Part shown: positions 1-5,337 of the stretch, piece by piece | Position numbering within the stretch: position 1 is the stretch's first letter | Layout of the letters: each line of letters starts with the position of its first letter | NCBI GenBank assembly: GCA_003219335.1 | Contig: QHOF01000010.1 | Span: 1 to 6,718, forward strand | Length of the DNA stretch: 6,718 bases | Source of the DNA: Verrucomicrobiota bacterium | GTDB taxonomy: Bacteria; Verrucomicrobiota; Verrucomicrobiia; Chthoniobacterales; UBA10450 | Reading direction: 5' to 3' | Translations under genes and position numbers: made by a program | Notes under the pieces: generated by a model | Told to the model about the DNA's origin: nothing | What the model saw: the letters and a program-made list of their open reading frames with translations, nothing else | Database searches by the model: none

Positions 1-349
1 ATTCATCGTGCAGATCGACAACCTGGATTCGGTTGCCCCATGGATCGTGAAAATCGCAGCGGAACGGCGGCTCCAGTTTCAGTTTGTATTTTTCTTTCAG
101 TTTCTTGCGGACTTCCTCCAGCTGCGCTTCATCGCGAACCATGATCCCGAAGTGCCGCGTATTCGCCCGTTGCACCTTTTCCACTTCGAAGATCGCGAGG
201 AACTGGTGCTCGCCCAATTTGAAGAACGCGTCGCCTTCGCCGCCGCTCATCTGTTCGAGATTGAAGACGTCTTTGTAAAACGCGACCGCTTTCTCGACGT
301 CGTCCACCTCGATCGCGACGTGATTACATCCAAAAACTTGCACACTCAT
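1..349 (-). CDS. VOC (glyoxalase/bleomycin-resistance fold) protein, C-terminus cut by window edge
   Basis: The reading frame opens at ATG (349-347) and stays open for 116 codons to the window edge. VOC proteins of this single-domain type are usually about 120-140 aa, so only a few residues are missing. Both beta-alpha-beta-beta-beta halves are visible: NHVAIEVDDVEKAVAFYKDV at residues 9-28 begins the first, HFGIMV at 66-71 begins the second, and DPWGNRIQVVD at 102-112 is the typical closing strand. His10 and His66 sit where VOC metal ligands usually lie. The position that is normally Glu in the closing GNxIE motif is Gln109, so metal binding may be altered or absent. Known relatives include glyoxalase I, extradiol dioxygenases and fosfomycin-resistance enzymes; the substrate here cannot be told. 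It is likely cytoplasmic and has no signal peptide. The ribosome site is weak (GCGGA just before ATG). It appears to be its own transcription unit. Confidence 0.9.
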   Translation of the reverse strand, partial: MSVQVFGCNHVAIEVDDVEKAVAFYKDVFNLEQMSGGEGDAFFKLGEHQFLAIFEVEKVQRANTRHFGIMVRDEAQLEEVRKKLKEKYKLKLEPPFRCDFHDPWGNRIQVVDLHDE

Positions 350-393
350 TCCGCAGTTTAGCCGAAAATGAAATCCTGCGCGATTTTCTGACT

Positions 394-409
394 TATATAG
401 GCACGTGCC
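394..409 (-). promoter_or_regulatory. Candidate promoter -10 box with overlapping palindrome, upstream of the VOC gene
   Basis: TATATA (394-399) lies about 45 bases before the VOC start codon and is directly adjoined by the perfect 10-bp palindrome GGCACGTGCC (400-409). Read on the minus strand, the palindrome falls between the -10-like box and any -35 element, a common place for a repressor site. No convincing -35 box was found at 17-18 bases. The promoter reading is inference from position alone. Confidence 0.3.
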
Positions 410-537
410 AGCAGCGAACCGAAAGCACTCCACCGAATTAAACTTAATCGTTTTCTTCGGGTTGGCAGCCTTGTGAGGAACGGGCGCTACGGTCATTTTC
501 CGACGAGCTCTATTACGTGGCCTGCATCCTGAACTTG

Positions 538-572
538 AAACGTTGGGCGTTGGACGTTGAGCGTTGGACGTT
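538..572. repeat. Tandem heptamer array, five units
   Basis: Five consecutive 7-base units occur without interruption: AAACGTT followed by four units of the form GRRCGTT (GGG, GGA, GAG, GGA as first three bases). Read on the minus strand this is AACGNNC repeated. The array starts nine bases beyond the stop codon of the ATP-grasp gene, so it lies in the 3' untranslated part of that transcript. Intergenic arrays of this kind, which give false peptides such as RWALDVERW when translated, are to my knowledge frequent in Verrucomicrobiota genomes. Period and position are seen directly; the lineage association is recollection. Confidence 0.85.
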
Positions 573-580
573 TGCTTGTC

Positions 581-1600
581 TTACCCGCGAACGGTCTTCA
601 CCCCGAGCCGGACGATCCGCTCGATCAACTGCGAATACGCCAGGCCGGCCTTTGCTGCTGAGAGGGCGAAGTCTTCGTCGTCGGCGAGGATTGGATTCGG
701 GTTCGCCTCGATGAAATAAAGTTTGTTCTCTGGCGTCAGGCGCAGATCAATGCGGGCGTAACCGTCGATGGTCAGCAACCGATAAATGTCTTTGCAGGTT
801 TGTTCGATGTTGGTGACGAGCGCCGGCTCAAGATCTTCAGCAAACTGGTTCTCCAAGCCCCAGCGTTTGCGATATTCTTCGTCCCATTTCGCCTTGAACG
901 TGGCGATCTTCGGCTCGTTAGGCGGCACTTCACGAAAGACCAGTTCGCGAATCGGGAAAACGGTCAACCGCACATTGCCCATGAGACTCACGTAGAGCTC
1001 GCGACCGTCGATGTATTCCTCTGCAATCGCGTCGCTGCTGTGTTTCTCGTGAATAAAAGCCACGCGTTCTCGAAACTGTTCCTCATTTTGGATGAACGAG
1101 GCCTGCGAAATACCGTACGATGCTTCTTCTCTCACCGGCTTTACCAGGATCGGAAGTTTGAGTTGCCTCGGACGCCCAATCCGTTGGTCGCGCGGGATCA
1201 CCAGGAAATTGGGCACGTGGATGCCGTGATAGTGCAGGATCTTTTTTGAAATGCCCTTGTGCTTGCACAGCGTCAGGCCGGTCGAGCCGCAGCCGGTAAA
1301 AGGAAGGTCCTGCATTTCGAAAAACGAAACGATGTTCTGATCGAACCCCGATTTGTTCTTGAATTGCTCGACCAGATTGAAAAGAACGTCGGGCGCGAAG
1401 GTCTCCAATTTTTGCGGTACGAGATCGACATCGTCGTAGATGGCGAGATGCTCCGCAGTGTGACCGAGCTTACCCAGCGCGGCCATAACGTCCGCCTCCG
1501 TCTTCCAGTCCTTGGTTTTCAGTTCTTTCGTGAAGTCCTGATCGAGCTTGGTAGGACTTGTGCCGTCAAAGAGCACGAGGACTTTCAGCTTCTTTTTCAC
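581..1600 (-). CDS. ATP-grasp ligase, D-alanine--D-alanine ligase-like
   Basis: This 339-aa protein starts with GTG. It has the ATP-grasp layout of Ddl-type carboxylate-amine ligases: an N-terminal Rossmann-like segment (KVLVLFDG, 6-13; DVLFNLVE, 71-78), the joining segment FTGCGSTGLTLCKHKGISKK (101-120), the ATP-binding strand PILVKPVREEASYGIS (150-165, Lys154), the hinge AEEYIDGREL (193-202), and the Mg-binding core RIDLRL (Asp285) and YFIEANPNP (Glu298, Asn300). The family uses ATP to activate a carboxylate as acylphosphate and join it to an amine. The HGxxGEDG signature of true D-Ala-D-Ala ligases is absent; the matching region reads LVEQFKNKSGFDQN (76-89). It is therefore probably not the cell-wall Ddl and the substrate is unknown. 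It is cytoplasmic. A zinc metallopeptidase lies upstream in the same orientation, separated by a repeat element. The ribosome site is weak. The fold is certain; the substrate is open. Confidence 0.92.
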   Translation of the reverse strand: MKKKLKVLVLFDGTSPTKLDQDFTKELKTKDWKTEADVMAALGKLGHTAEHLAIYDDVDLVPQKLETFAPDVLFNLVEQFKNKSGFDQNIVSFFEMQDLPFTGCGSTGLTLCKHKGISKKILHYHGIHVPNFLVIPRDQRIGRPRQLKLPILVKPVREEASYGISQASFIQNEEQFRERVAFIHEKHSSDAIAEEYIDGRELYVSLMGNVRLTVFPIRELVFREVPPNEPKIATFKAKWDEEYRKRWGLENQFAEDLEPALVTNIEQTCKDIYRLLTIDGYARIDLRLTPENKLYFIEANPNPILADDEDFALSAAKAGLAYSQLIERIVRLGVKTVRG

Positions 1601-1614
1601 GATTTCGTTCTCGT

Positions 1615-1803
1615 TGTCATTCCGACCGGAGTGGAGAATGGAGTGGCTGGGGAAGCCGCGACATAGACGGGAAGGCCGAAGGCTGAGCGAACGGGAAGTG
1701 AGCGAATCAAATCTCTCATCGTAGTTAGCCTCTCAAATCCAGAGATGTCTCCAGACCTTCGCACGAGGCAACGGCTTGGCAGGCGACTTCGCTCGACATG
1801 ACA
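1615..1803. repeat. Intergenic repeat-like element with imperfect terminal inverted repeats
   Basis: TGTCATTCCGACC (1615-1627) and the reverse complement of 1791-1803 (TGTCATGTCGAGC) agree at 10 of 13 positions and bound about 189 bases lying between two genes. The interior holds short imperfect repeats around ACGGGAAG (1667-1700). Read on the minus strand it has the look of dispersed non-coding elements beginning TGTCAT..CGAGCGAAG and ending CGGAATGACA that recur between genes in several environmental phyla. A 73-codon frame across it is open but has the composition of repeat sequence, not protein. There is no transposase, so if mobile it would be MITE-like. One copy only is visible here. 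Confidence 0.5.
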
Positions 1804-1814
1804 AAAACCAGTGG

Positions 1815-2855
1815 TCATTTGGTGCGTTTGAATCTGCCGGTGAAAAGATAATTCATCACCAGCGTGGTAATGAACGCAGTGACACGAAAATCCTGCTGCG
1901 GGTCGTCATTGAGCACATGCAGCCCAAGCTCATCGCAGCGGCGAGTAAGCCTTGCAAGAAGTTGATTCACCGGAAATTTCTTTTCATTGGTCCATTGGCA
2001 AACGGCGTTGAGCAATCGCCGCCTTTGCCGTCGCAGATATGCGCTCGCTTTGATGCCAGCCGGCGCGGCGAAGAGCTGACGCAGATCGGCATCGTAAAAA
2101 TCCGGATACGTATCTTCGTTGAGCTTGCGTTTGCGCGCGTAATAAGTCTTGAGCTTAACATTCAGACAATCGTAATCGGCGACGCGATACGTTGGCGTAT
2201 GCACTGGCAGCCTGCCTGCCAGTGAGCGCATCAGCTCATCGACGTACTCCAGTTTTCGTAGTGCCGGCCACCCAGCATAATCTTTGCGCCAATCGAGCCC
2301 TGGCGTGAGCCAGACCGCAAAGGTTTCGGCGAAATCTTCGTCAGGATGACTCTGCGCGTACCAGTCTTCGAGATGAACAACGTAACTGCGGCTGAACGGG
2401 CGCGGCCGGTAAGTGTCCGGTGTTTCCTCACGCGATGTGTGTCCGAAACACCGTTGCCATTTCTTCTTTCGCTGAAGCTGATAAGCGTAGCTGTAAGCGT
2501 GGGCCGCTTCATGTCGCATCAACTTCATGAACCACTCCGGCGTCTCGCCTTCCACCTCAAGCATCATCGTGCGCTCCAGCGCCCGCAGCCGGTCGTGCAC
2601 GAGAAAGAACGGAATGAAAATCGCCGGGATGCCGATCGGCACGAACCATTCATCGCCAATGTGTGTTGGCGGATGAAACACCAGCCCATGCGCCGTCAGC
2701 TCGGCGTAAAGTTGTTGGATCAACGGTTCGAGTGCCGTGCCCTGAAGCTGCAAACCAAGCGTCGAGATGCGGCGTTCGAGCAGCTCCTCGTCGCTCAGTG
2801 ACGCCCAATCGGCCGATTCCATCTCGCGCACGGTATCTACTGTCACGCCTTCCAA
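1815..2855 (-). CDS. Putative zinc metallopeptidase (HEAAH motif)
   Basis: The product is 346 aa from a TTG start; an in-frame ATG at 2822-2820 (Met12) is an equally good start and neither has a strong ribosome site. MRHEAAHAYSYAY (113-125) carries the HExxH zinc motif (His115, Glu116, His119), and HPDEDFAETFAVWL (170-183) supplies a likely third ligand in the Glu/Asp cluster. The pairing of an HExxH helix with an HPxEDFAETxA segment is characteristic of the putative zinc-binding metallopeptidases related to Pfam Peptidase_Mx. The segment FHPPTHIGDEWFVPIGIPAI (60-79) is also conserved, as shown by its survival in the remnant copy at 4011-4121. The C-terminal part (about 225-346) is basic and helical. 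There is no signal peptide, so it is probably cytoplasmic. It sits 36 bases after the membrane genes and upstream of the ATP-grasp gene. The natural substrate is unknown. Confidence 0.92.
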   Translation of the reverse strand: MEGVTVDTVREMESADWASLSDEELLERRISTLGLQLQGTALEPLIQQLYAELTAHGLVFHPPTHIGDEWFVPIGIPAIFIPFFLVHDRLRALERTMMLEVEGETPEWFMKLMRHEAAHAYSYAYQLQRKKKWQRCFGHTSREETPDTYRPRPFSRSYVVHLEDWYAQSHPDEDFAETFAVWLTPGLDWRKDYAGWPALRKLEYVDELMRSLAGRLPVHTPTYRVADYDCLNVKLKTYYARKRKLNEDTYPDFYDADLRQLFAAPAGIKASAYLRRQRRRLLNAVCQWTNEKKFPVNQLLARLTRRCDELGLHVLNDDPQQDFRVTAFITTLVMNYLFTGRFKRTK

Positions 2856-2891
2856 GTCGAACGTCGTTCAAAAAAATAGGGGCAACCGACG

Positions 2892-3386
2892 CTAGCGGAA
2901 AAACGTTGGCGTATAACTCAGGAGAACGATTAGCCCAGTAACGATCATAACGCCGACTGCAACGACTGCCTTCTCACAAAGAGCAATTTTATCCAGCAGC
3001 CACGAAATTTGACGATGCATTGCGTTACGCCATGGGCTCATAATAAAAGCGACAAGGGTGACGAGCAAAAGGAGGACGCTTGGCAAGGCGGCAACAATGG
3101 CGAGAACTCGAATCCAAATTGGACTAAACCATATCGCACACCAAATCGCAGGTACAACTAAACACACCACAAAGAACTTTGAGATTGCGACGAACAGACT
3201 CATCAATCCTAATATTCCCCATGTAAACGGCGTGGCGGCGATGACAACCAACGATAAGCACACTGTGCCGACGAGGGCGACAAGAATGAAATTCACCGTA
3301 TGAAGAGCGAACAATGTTACAAAGCTAGTGGCTTCAATCATGTCACGAAGGAGTCTCCGTGAGACGACAAGACAGACAAAATCCAT
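2892..3386 (-). CDS. Integral membrane protein, uncharacterised (possible C-terminal half of a split gene)
   Basis: The longest frame starts at ATG 3386 (164 aa). An internal ATG at 3341-3339 overlaps the stop codon of the preceding gene as ATGA and would give 149 aa by translational coupling. The protein is very hydrophobic, with about four membrane helices (numbered from the inner start: roughly 15-37, 40-62, 76-101, 124-143), a basic loop PWRNAMHRQ and a short polar C-terminus. No enzyme motif is seen. The 15 extra N-terminal residues (MDFVCLVVSRRLLRD) look like real protein, a short helix followed by a basic cytoplasmic stretch. This fits the idea that this frame continues the neighbour at 3338-3949 after a lost base. 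It has no recognised family. Confidence 0.7.
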   Translation of the reverse strand: MDFVCLVVSRRLLRDMIEATSFVTLFALHTVNFILVALVGTVCLSLVVIAATPFTWGILGLMSLFVAISKFFVVCLVVPAIWCAIWFSPIWIRVLAIVAALPSVLLLLVTLVAFIMSPWRNAMHRQISWLLDKIALCEKAVVAVGVMIVTGLIVLLSYTPTFFR

Positions 3387-3949
3387 GGACCAGTTAAGTC
3401 ACTGACGAGCAGGATGAACAGCGTGACATAGAGCCATTTGTACCCAGGCGTGTTGTACGACAAAATGATTGAGCAAACGCGATGTAATAACGCTTGCTGT
3501 TCTAGCGTTTCGTTCTCAAAAGTTTTGGGATTCTTACAGATTTGCTGAACAGCATCCAGGGTTTCATCGAATGCGTTCCATGGTGGCATGCTCATACCAA
3601 ATGGCTTGTGCATAAATACGCCAGTCAGCAACAAAGCTGTTAGCGCAAGCGATGTGCTAACAAGACAGCAACGCCAGAAGCCTTTCCACGAAAAGGCTCG
3701 TTCACCATACAACGAATCGAGAAGTGCAGCCAAAAACGTGAGCGGTGCTTTAACAACGATCATCGAACCGCTTTCCTCAAACTTTATCCAAACGGCCGTT
3801 GTTCGGTCGCGTATCGCTCTTTTCGATTTCTCTTCAAGAAGATAGCAAATAGCAGCCGTCGTAATCGCAACACCACTAAGCAGCTCGAATATTAATACTA
3901 ACGTCTTCACTGATTGACACTTTCTATTCTTTTCCGAAAAGAGCTGCAA
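3338..3949 (-). CDS. Membrane protein, uncharacterised (possible N-terminal half of a split gene)
   Basis: The product is 203 aa from TTG 3949, which has a fair ribosome site (GAAGGT five bases before it). A GTG at 3910 (Val14), preceded by AGAAAG, is an alternative. Membrane helices lie near residues 16-38, 92-112 and 172-194. Between the first two is a polar stretch with TAVWIKFEE (51-59) and LLDSLYGERAFSWKGF (76-91), an arrangement I associate with uncharacterised membrane proteins of several phyla, though I cannot name a family. A polar, Cys-containing loop (about 124-165) precedes the last helix. The gene overlaps the next one by 49 bases in another frame. Base composition is visibly more AT-rich than in the peptidase and ligase genes, so the pair may have been acquired. 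Function unknown. Confidence 0.7.
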   Translation of the reverse strand: MQLFSEKNRKCQSVKTLVLIFELLSGVAITTAAICYLLEEKSKRAIRDRTTAVWIKFEESGSMIVVKAPLTFLAALLDSLYGERAFSWKGFWRCCLVSTSLALTALLLTGVFMHKPFGMSMPPWNAFDETLDAVQQICKNPKTFENETLEQQALLHRVCSIILSYNTPGYKWLYVTLFILLVSDLTGPWILSVLSSHGDSFVT

Positions 3950-4010
3950 CAGTGACCTTCAGGAACTCTAAATCAGCAGCGGATTGCGAATTGAAATCGC
4001 ATATCGGCGG

Positions 4011-4121
4011 AACGGAATAAAAAATCGCCGGGATACCGATCGGCACGAACCATTCATCACCGATGTGATGCGGCGGATGAAACGCGAGCCCGTGGGCTGA
4101 AAGCTTCCGATAGGCTAGATC
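4011..4121 (-). pseudogene. Truncated remnant of a second zinc metallopeptidase gene
   Basis: Bases 4011-4112 match 2608-2709 inside the intact metallopeptidase gene, in the same orientation, at roughly 80% identity by hand count. The remnant encodes YRKLSAHGLAFHPPHHIGDE followed by WFVPIGIPAIF, against LYAELTAHGLVFHPPTHIGD and the same continuation at residues 49-80 of the intact protein. Several differences are synonymous (for example ATC GGT against ATT GGC), so the copy evolved as a functional gene before breaking. A T-run at 4019-4024 has one extra base and shifts the frame after AIF; homology ends about nine bases later, before the HExxH motif. The 5' part upstream of about 4121 is also unrecognisable. 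No product is expected. Confidence 0.85.
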
Positions 4122-4501
4122 TCGAAAGTGATGGTTTTGAACCTGGACGCGATTCTTCGGTCACGCCGGCGGCTTTCGGCGAATTGAGTTGACCCAACGG
4201 TCGCAGCTGTCGCTTTGCAAAATAAATTATAAGTCGCTTCCCACAGTCGGAGAGGGGCTTACAGCTGAAATAGCTGGACGACACTGGACAGGAACGAAAA
4301 CGGCTGTACATCAGATGCGATGAAATTGATCAACGCGCCGATTCGCGCTGCCCGCAGGGGCGGGCGAGCGGCATAAAGGCTCGTTAGATTTCGCCAAGTT
4401 GGAGCCCGCAATTCGCGGCACCCCAGTGGTCGAATCTCACACCACGCGCACTCTTTTTTGCGCCGGTATCCCGAACCGCAATCGGGAAGAACCAACACAT
4501 T
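4122..4501. other. Gene-poor region with several short hairpins
   Basis: No convincing coding frame exists on either strand; an open frame on the minus strand (4057-4311) runs through the remnant in the wrong frame and is discarded. Stem-loops visible before the plus-strand gene are CGCT+GCCCGC / GCGGGC+AGCG (4346-4370, one bulged G), CCGC/GCGG (4406-4418), GTGGT/ACCAC (4426-4445), GCGCA/TGCGC (4446-4463) and TCCCGA/TCGGGA (4469-4487). A perfect TATAAT on the minus strand (4231-4226) could be a -10 box for the membrane genes or for the lost peptidase copy, but no good -35 element accompanies it. The region may be partly a 5' leader of the gene at 4502. Confidence 0.45.
4469..4490 (+). promoter_or_regulatory. 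Hairpin overlapping the likely ribosome site of the 4502 gene
   Basis: TCCCGA (4469-4474) pairs with TCGGGA (4482-4487) across a 7-base loop. The 3' arm overlaps the only Shine-Dalgarno-like sequence, GGGAAGA (4484-4490), which lies 11 bases before the ATG. If formed, the stem would hide part of the ribosome site, so it may tune translation. The pairing is seen; the regulatory role is inference. Confidence 0.3.
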
Positions 4502-4816
4502 ATGAAACCAATACCTCAAATTAGTCAGAACCAGCGCGGCTCGCGTCGCGACAACGGCGCACGCCGCAAGCACCCGAGTTCTCCGTTAGCGGAGTACAAT
4601 TATCGTCCAACAGCCGAAACGCAGTTGAGTTCCTCCGCCGGTCAGCCGGTCGCTAAGTCGCCCGCATTTTACAAATTAAGCAGTGAATTCTTCGGCGCAG
4701 AAACAAGCCGACGTTATCTCGCTGAGCTCTTGTCCTTCATTCTGATCACTGGCATCGCCGCTTGGCCGGTCGTGTCGATGCTCATCGCAGTGACTCGCCT
4801 GATCAGGAATTATTAA
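4502..4816 (+). CDS. Small protein with one C-terminal transmembrane helix, uncharacterised
   Basis: The product is 104 aa from ATG, preceded by GGGAAGA at 11 bases. Residues 1-50 are polar and basic, rich in Arg, Ser, Gln and Pro (QRGSRRDNGARRKHPSS), with a low-complexity, probably disordered character. Residues 55-75 (SPAFYKLSSEFFGAE) look like an amphipathic helix. ELLSFILITGIAAWPVVSML (about 74-93) is a single membrane helix followed by a basic tail (TRLIRNY), which suggests an anchored protein with a cytoplasmic N-terminal part. It is the only convincing gene on the plus strand and stands alone. No family is recognised. The protein-like composition, clear start and hydrophobic helix with positive flank argue that it is real. 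Confidence 0.7.
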   Translation: MKPIPQISQNQRGSRRDNGARRKHPSSPLAEYNYRPTAETQLSSSAGQPVAKSPAFYKLSSEFFGAETSRRYLAELLSFILITGIAAWPVVSMLIAVTRLIRNY

Positions 4817-4823
4817 CAGCGGG

Positions 4824-4833
4824 AGGAGGTGAT
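4824..4833 (+). other. Orphan perfect anti-Shine-Dalgarno complement
   Basis: AGGAGGTGAT is complementary over all ten bases to the usual 16S rRNA 3' end. It begins eight bases beyond the stop codon of the small membrane-protein gene. No ATG, GTG or TTG lies at a usable distance downstream: the GTG at 4829 overlaps the site and the next ATG is at 4918. Its role is unknown. Confidence 0.4.
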
Positions 4834-4849
4834 TTCGGCGGGGCGCCGA

Positions 4850-4875
4850 GACCAGCACGCGAGGCGCGTGCGGTC
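4850..4875 (+). terminator. Strong GC-rich stem-loop after the 4502 gene, possible terminator or repeat
   Basis: GACC (4850-4853) and GCACGCG (4855-4861) pair with CGCGTGC (4865-4871) and GGTC (4872-4875), giving eleven base pairs with one bulged A and a three-base loop (AGG). It lies 34 bases beyond the stop codon. No T-run follows, so it is not a standard intrinsic terminator. It could protect the mRNA 3' end or be a dispersed palindromic repeat. Confidence 0.35.
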
Positions 4876-4938
4876 CCCGGAGGAATCTGCCGCCGACACG
4901 ACCGCCGACGCAGCGTTATGCATGCATCGTAAGCGGCA

Positions 4939-5337
4939 TTATGATGCAGCTTGATGCAGACTGAAACCGCGCTTTTGGTGCTCGCTGTATCGTCGTGACG
5001 CGCGGATCAACAAATCGCGCGAACGGAAAAGGATCGGACAGTACGGCGGCAATCTGCAAAGGGACCTTGCGGTTCCGTCAAACCGATGGCGGCTTGTCGC
5101 TGGCATGCAAATGGCGCAGACAAAGGGGTGCCGACGAAATTCGCGAAACGTTGGCTTCGGCTCCGGCAGATTGTCGAACCAGTTCGCCAACTCGCTATTG
5201 AAGGTTTGTTCCGCAATGTCGCGTCCGGGATCGAACGGGTCGAGTGCGTAGGCGAAGCGGTCGTAGAGAACGGCGAGATGAGGAATTTGCTCCCGAAGGA
5301 AATCCTCTAGCTGTGCATTTCCTGGAGTCTCTGACAT
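4939..5337 (-). CDS. Small uncharacterised protein, probably frameshifted near 5123
   Basis: ATG 5337 opens a 132-codon frame. Residues 1-70 look like genuine soluble protein (DFLREQIPHLAVLYDRFAYA, 12-31; AEQTFNSELANWFDNLPEPK, 42-61; FREFRRH). After His70 the frame turns into unlikely sequence rich in Cys, Arg and Pro to its stop at 4939. In the -1 frame the same region gives LCLRHLHASDKPPSV and then a stop at 5080-5078, a natural-looking C-terminus for an 86-aa protein. One base missing at the C-run of CACCCCTTT (complement of 5120-5128) would join the two. The true gene is therefore probably 5078-5337 with a frameshift. It overlaps the upstream gene at 5307-5666 by 31 bases, so the two are likely co-translated. 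Function unknown. Confidence 0.6.
   Translation of the reverse strand: MSETPGNAQLEDFLREQIPHLAVLYDRFAYALDPFDPGRDIAEQTFNSELANWFDNLPEPKPTFREFRRHPFVCAICMPATSRHRFDGTARSLCRLPPYCPILFRSRDLLIRASRRYSEHQKRGFSLHQAAS

Noticed and set aside
8..361. Plus-strand open frame of 117 codons
   Set aside because: It is the antisense shadow of the VOC gene, whose minus-strand translation has clear family motifs.
517..714. Plus-strand 65-codon frame beginning in the heptamer array
   Set aside because: Its first part is translation of the repeat and the rest is antisense to the ATP-grasp C-terminus.
581..1600. Naming the ATP-grasp gene ddl
   Set aside because: The HGxxGEDG signature is missing and the genes around it are not cell-wall genes, so only the fold is claimed.
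1597..1818. Minus-strand 73-codon frame between ligase and peptidase
   Set aside because: It coincides with the repeat-like element and overlaps the ligase start; its composition is that of repeat sequence.
2859..2869. Palindrome GAACGTCGTTC just before the peptidase TTG start, resembling a LexA box
   Set aside because: The half-site spacing of three bases fits neither the GAAC-N4-GTTC nor the GAAC-N7-GAAC type, and no SOS gene is nearby.
4426..4445. Possible tRNA T-arm (GGTCGAATC)
   Set aside because: The stem GTGGT/ACCAC encloses ten bases instead of seven, and no D-arm, anticodon arm or acceptor stem can be built around it.
4829..4953. Short plus-strand GTG frame after the small membrane-protein gene
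   Set aside because: The GTG lies inside the Shine-Dalgarno-like sequence, and the 41-codon product has hairpin-derived, Arg-rich composition.
4918..4959. Cluster of ATGCA motifs, including palindrome ATGCATGCAT
   Set aside because: Only four irregularly spaced copies; too short and uneven to call an array or an origin.
4999..5021. Hairpin CGCGCG-GAT / AT-CGCGCG as terminator of the minus-strand gene pair
   Set aside because: It lies inside the longest open frame and is followed by no T-run, so the terminator reading is not supported.
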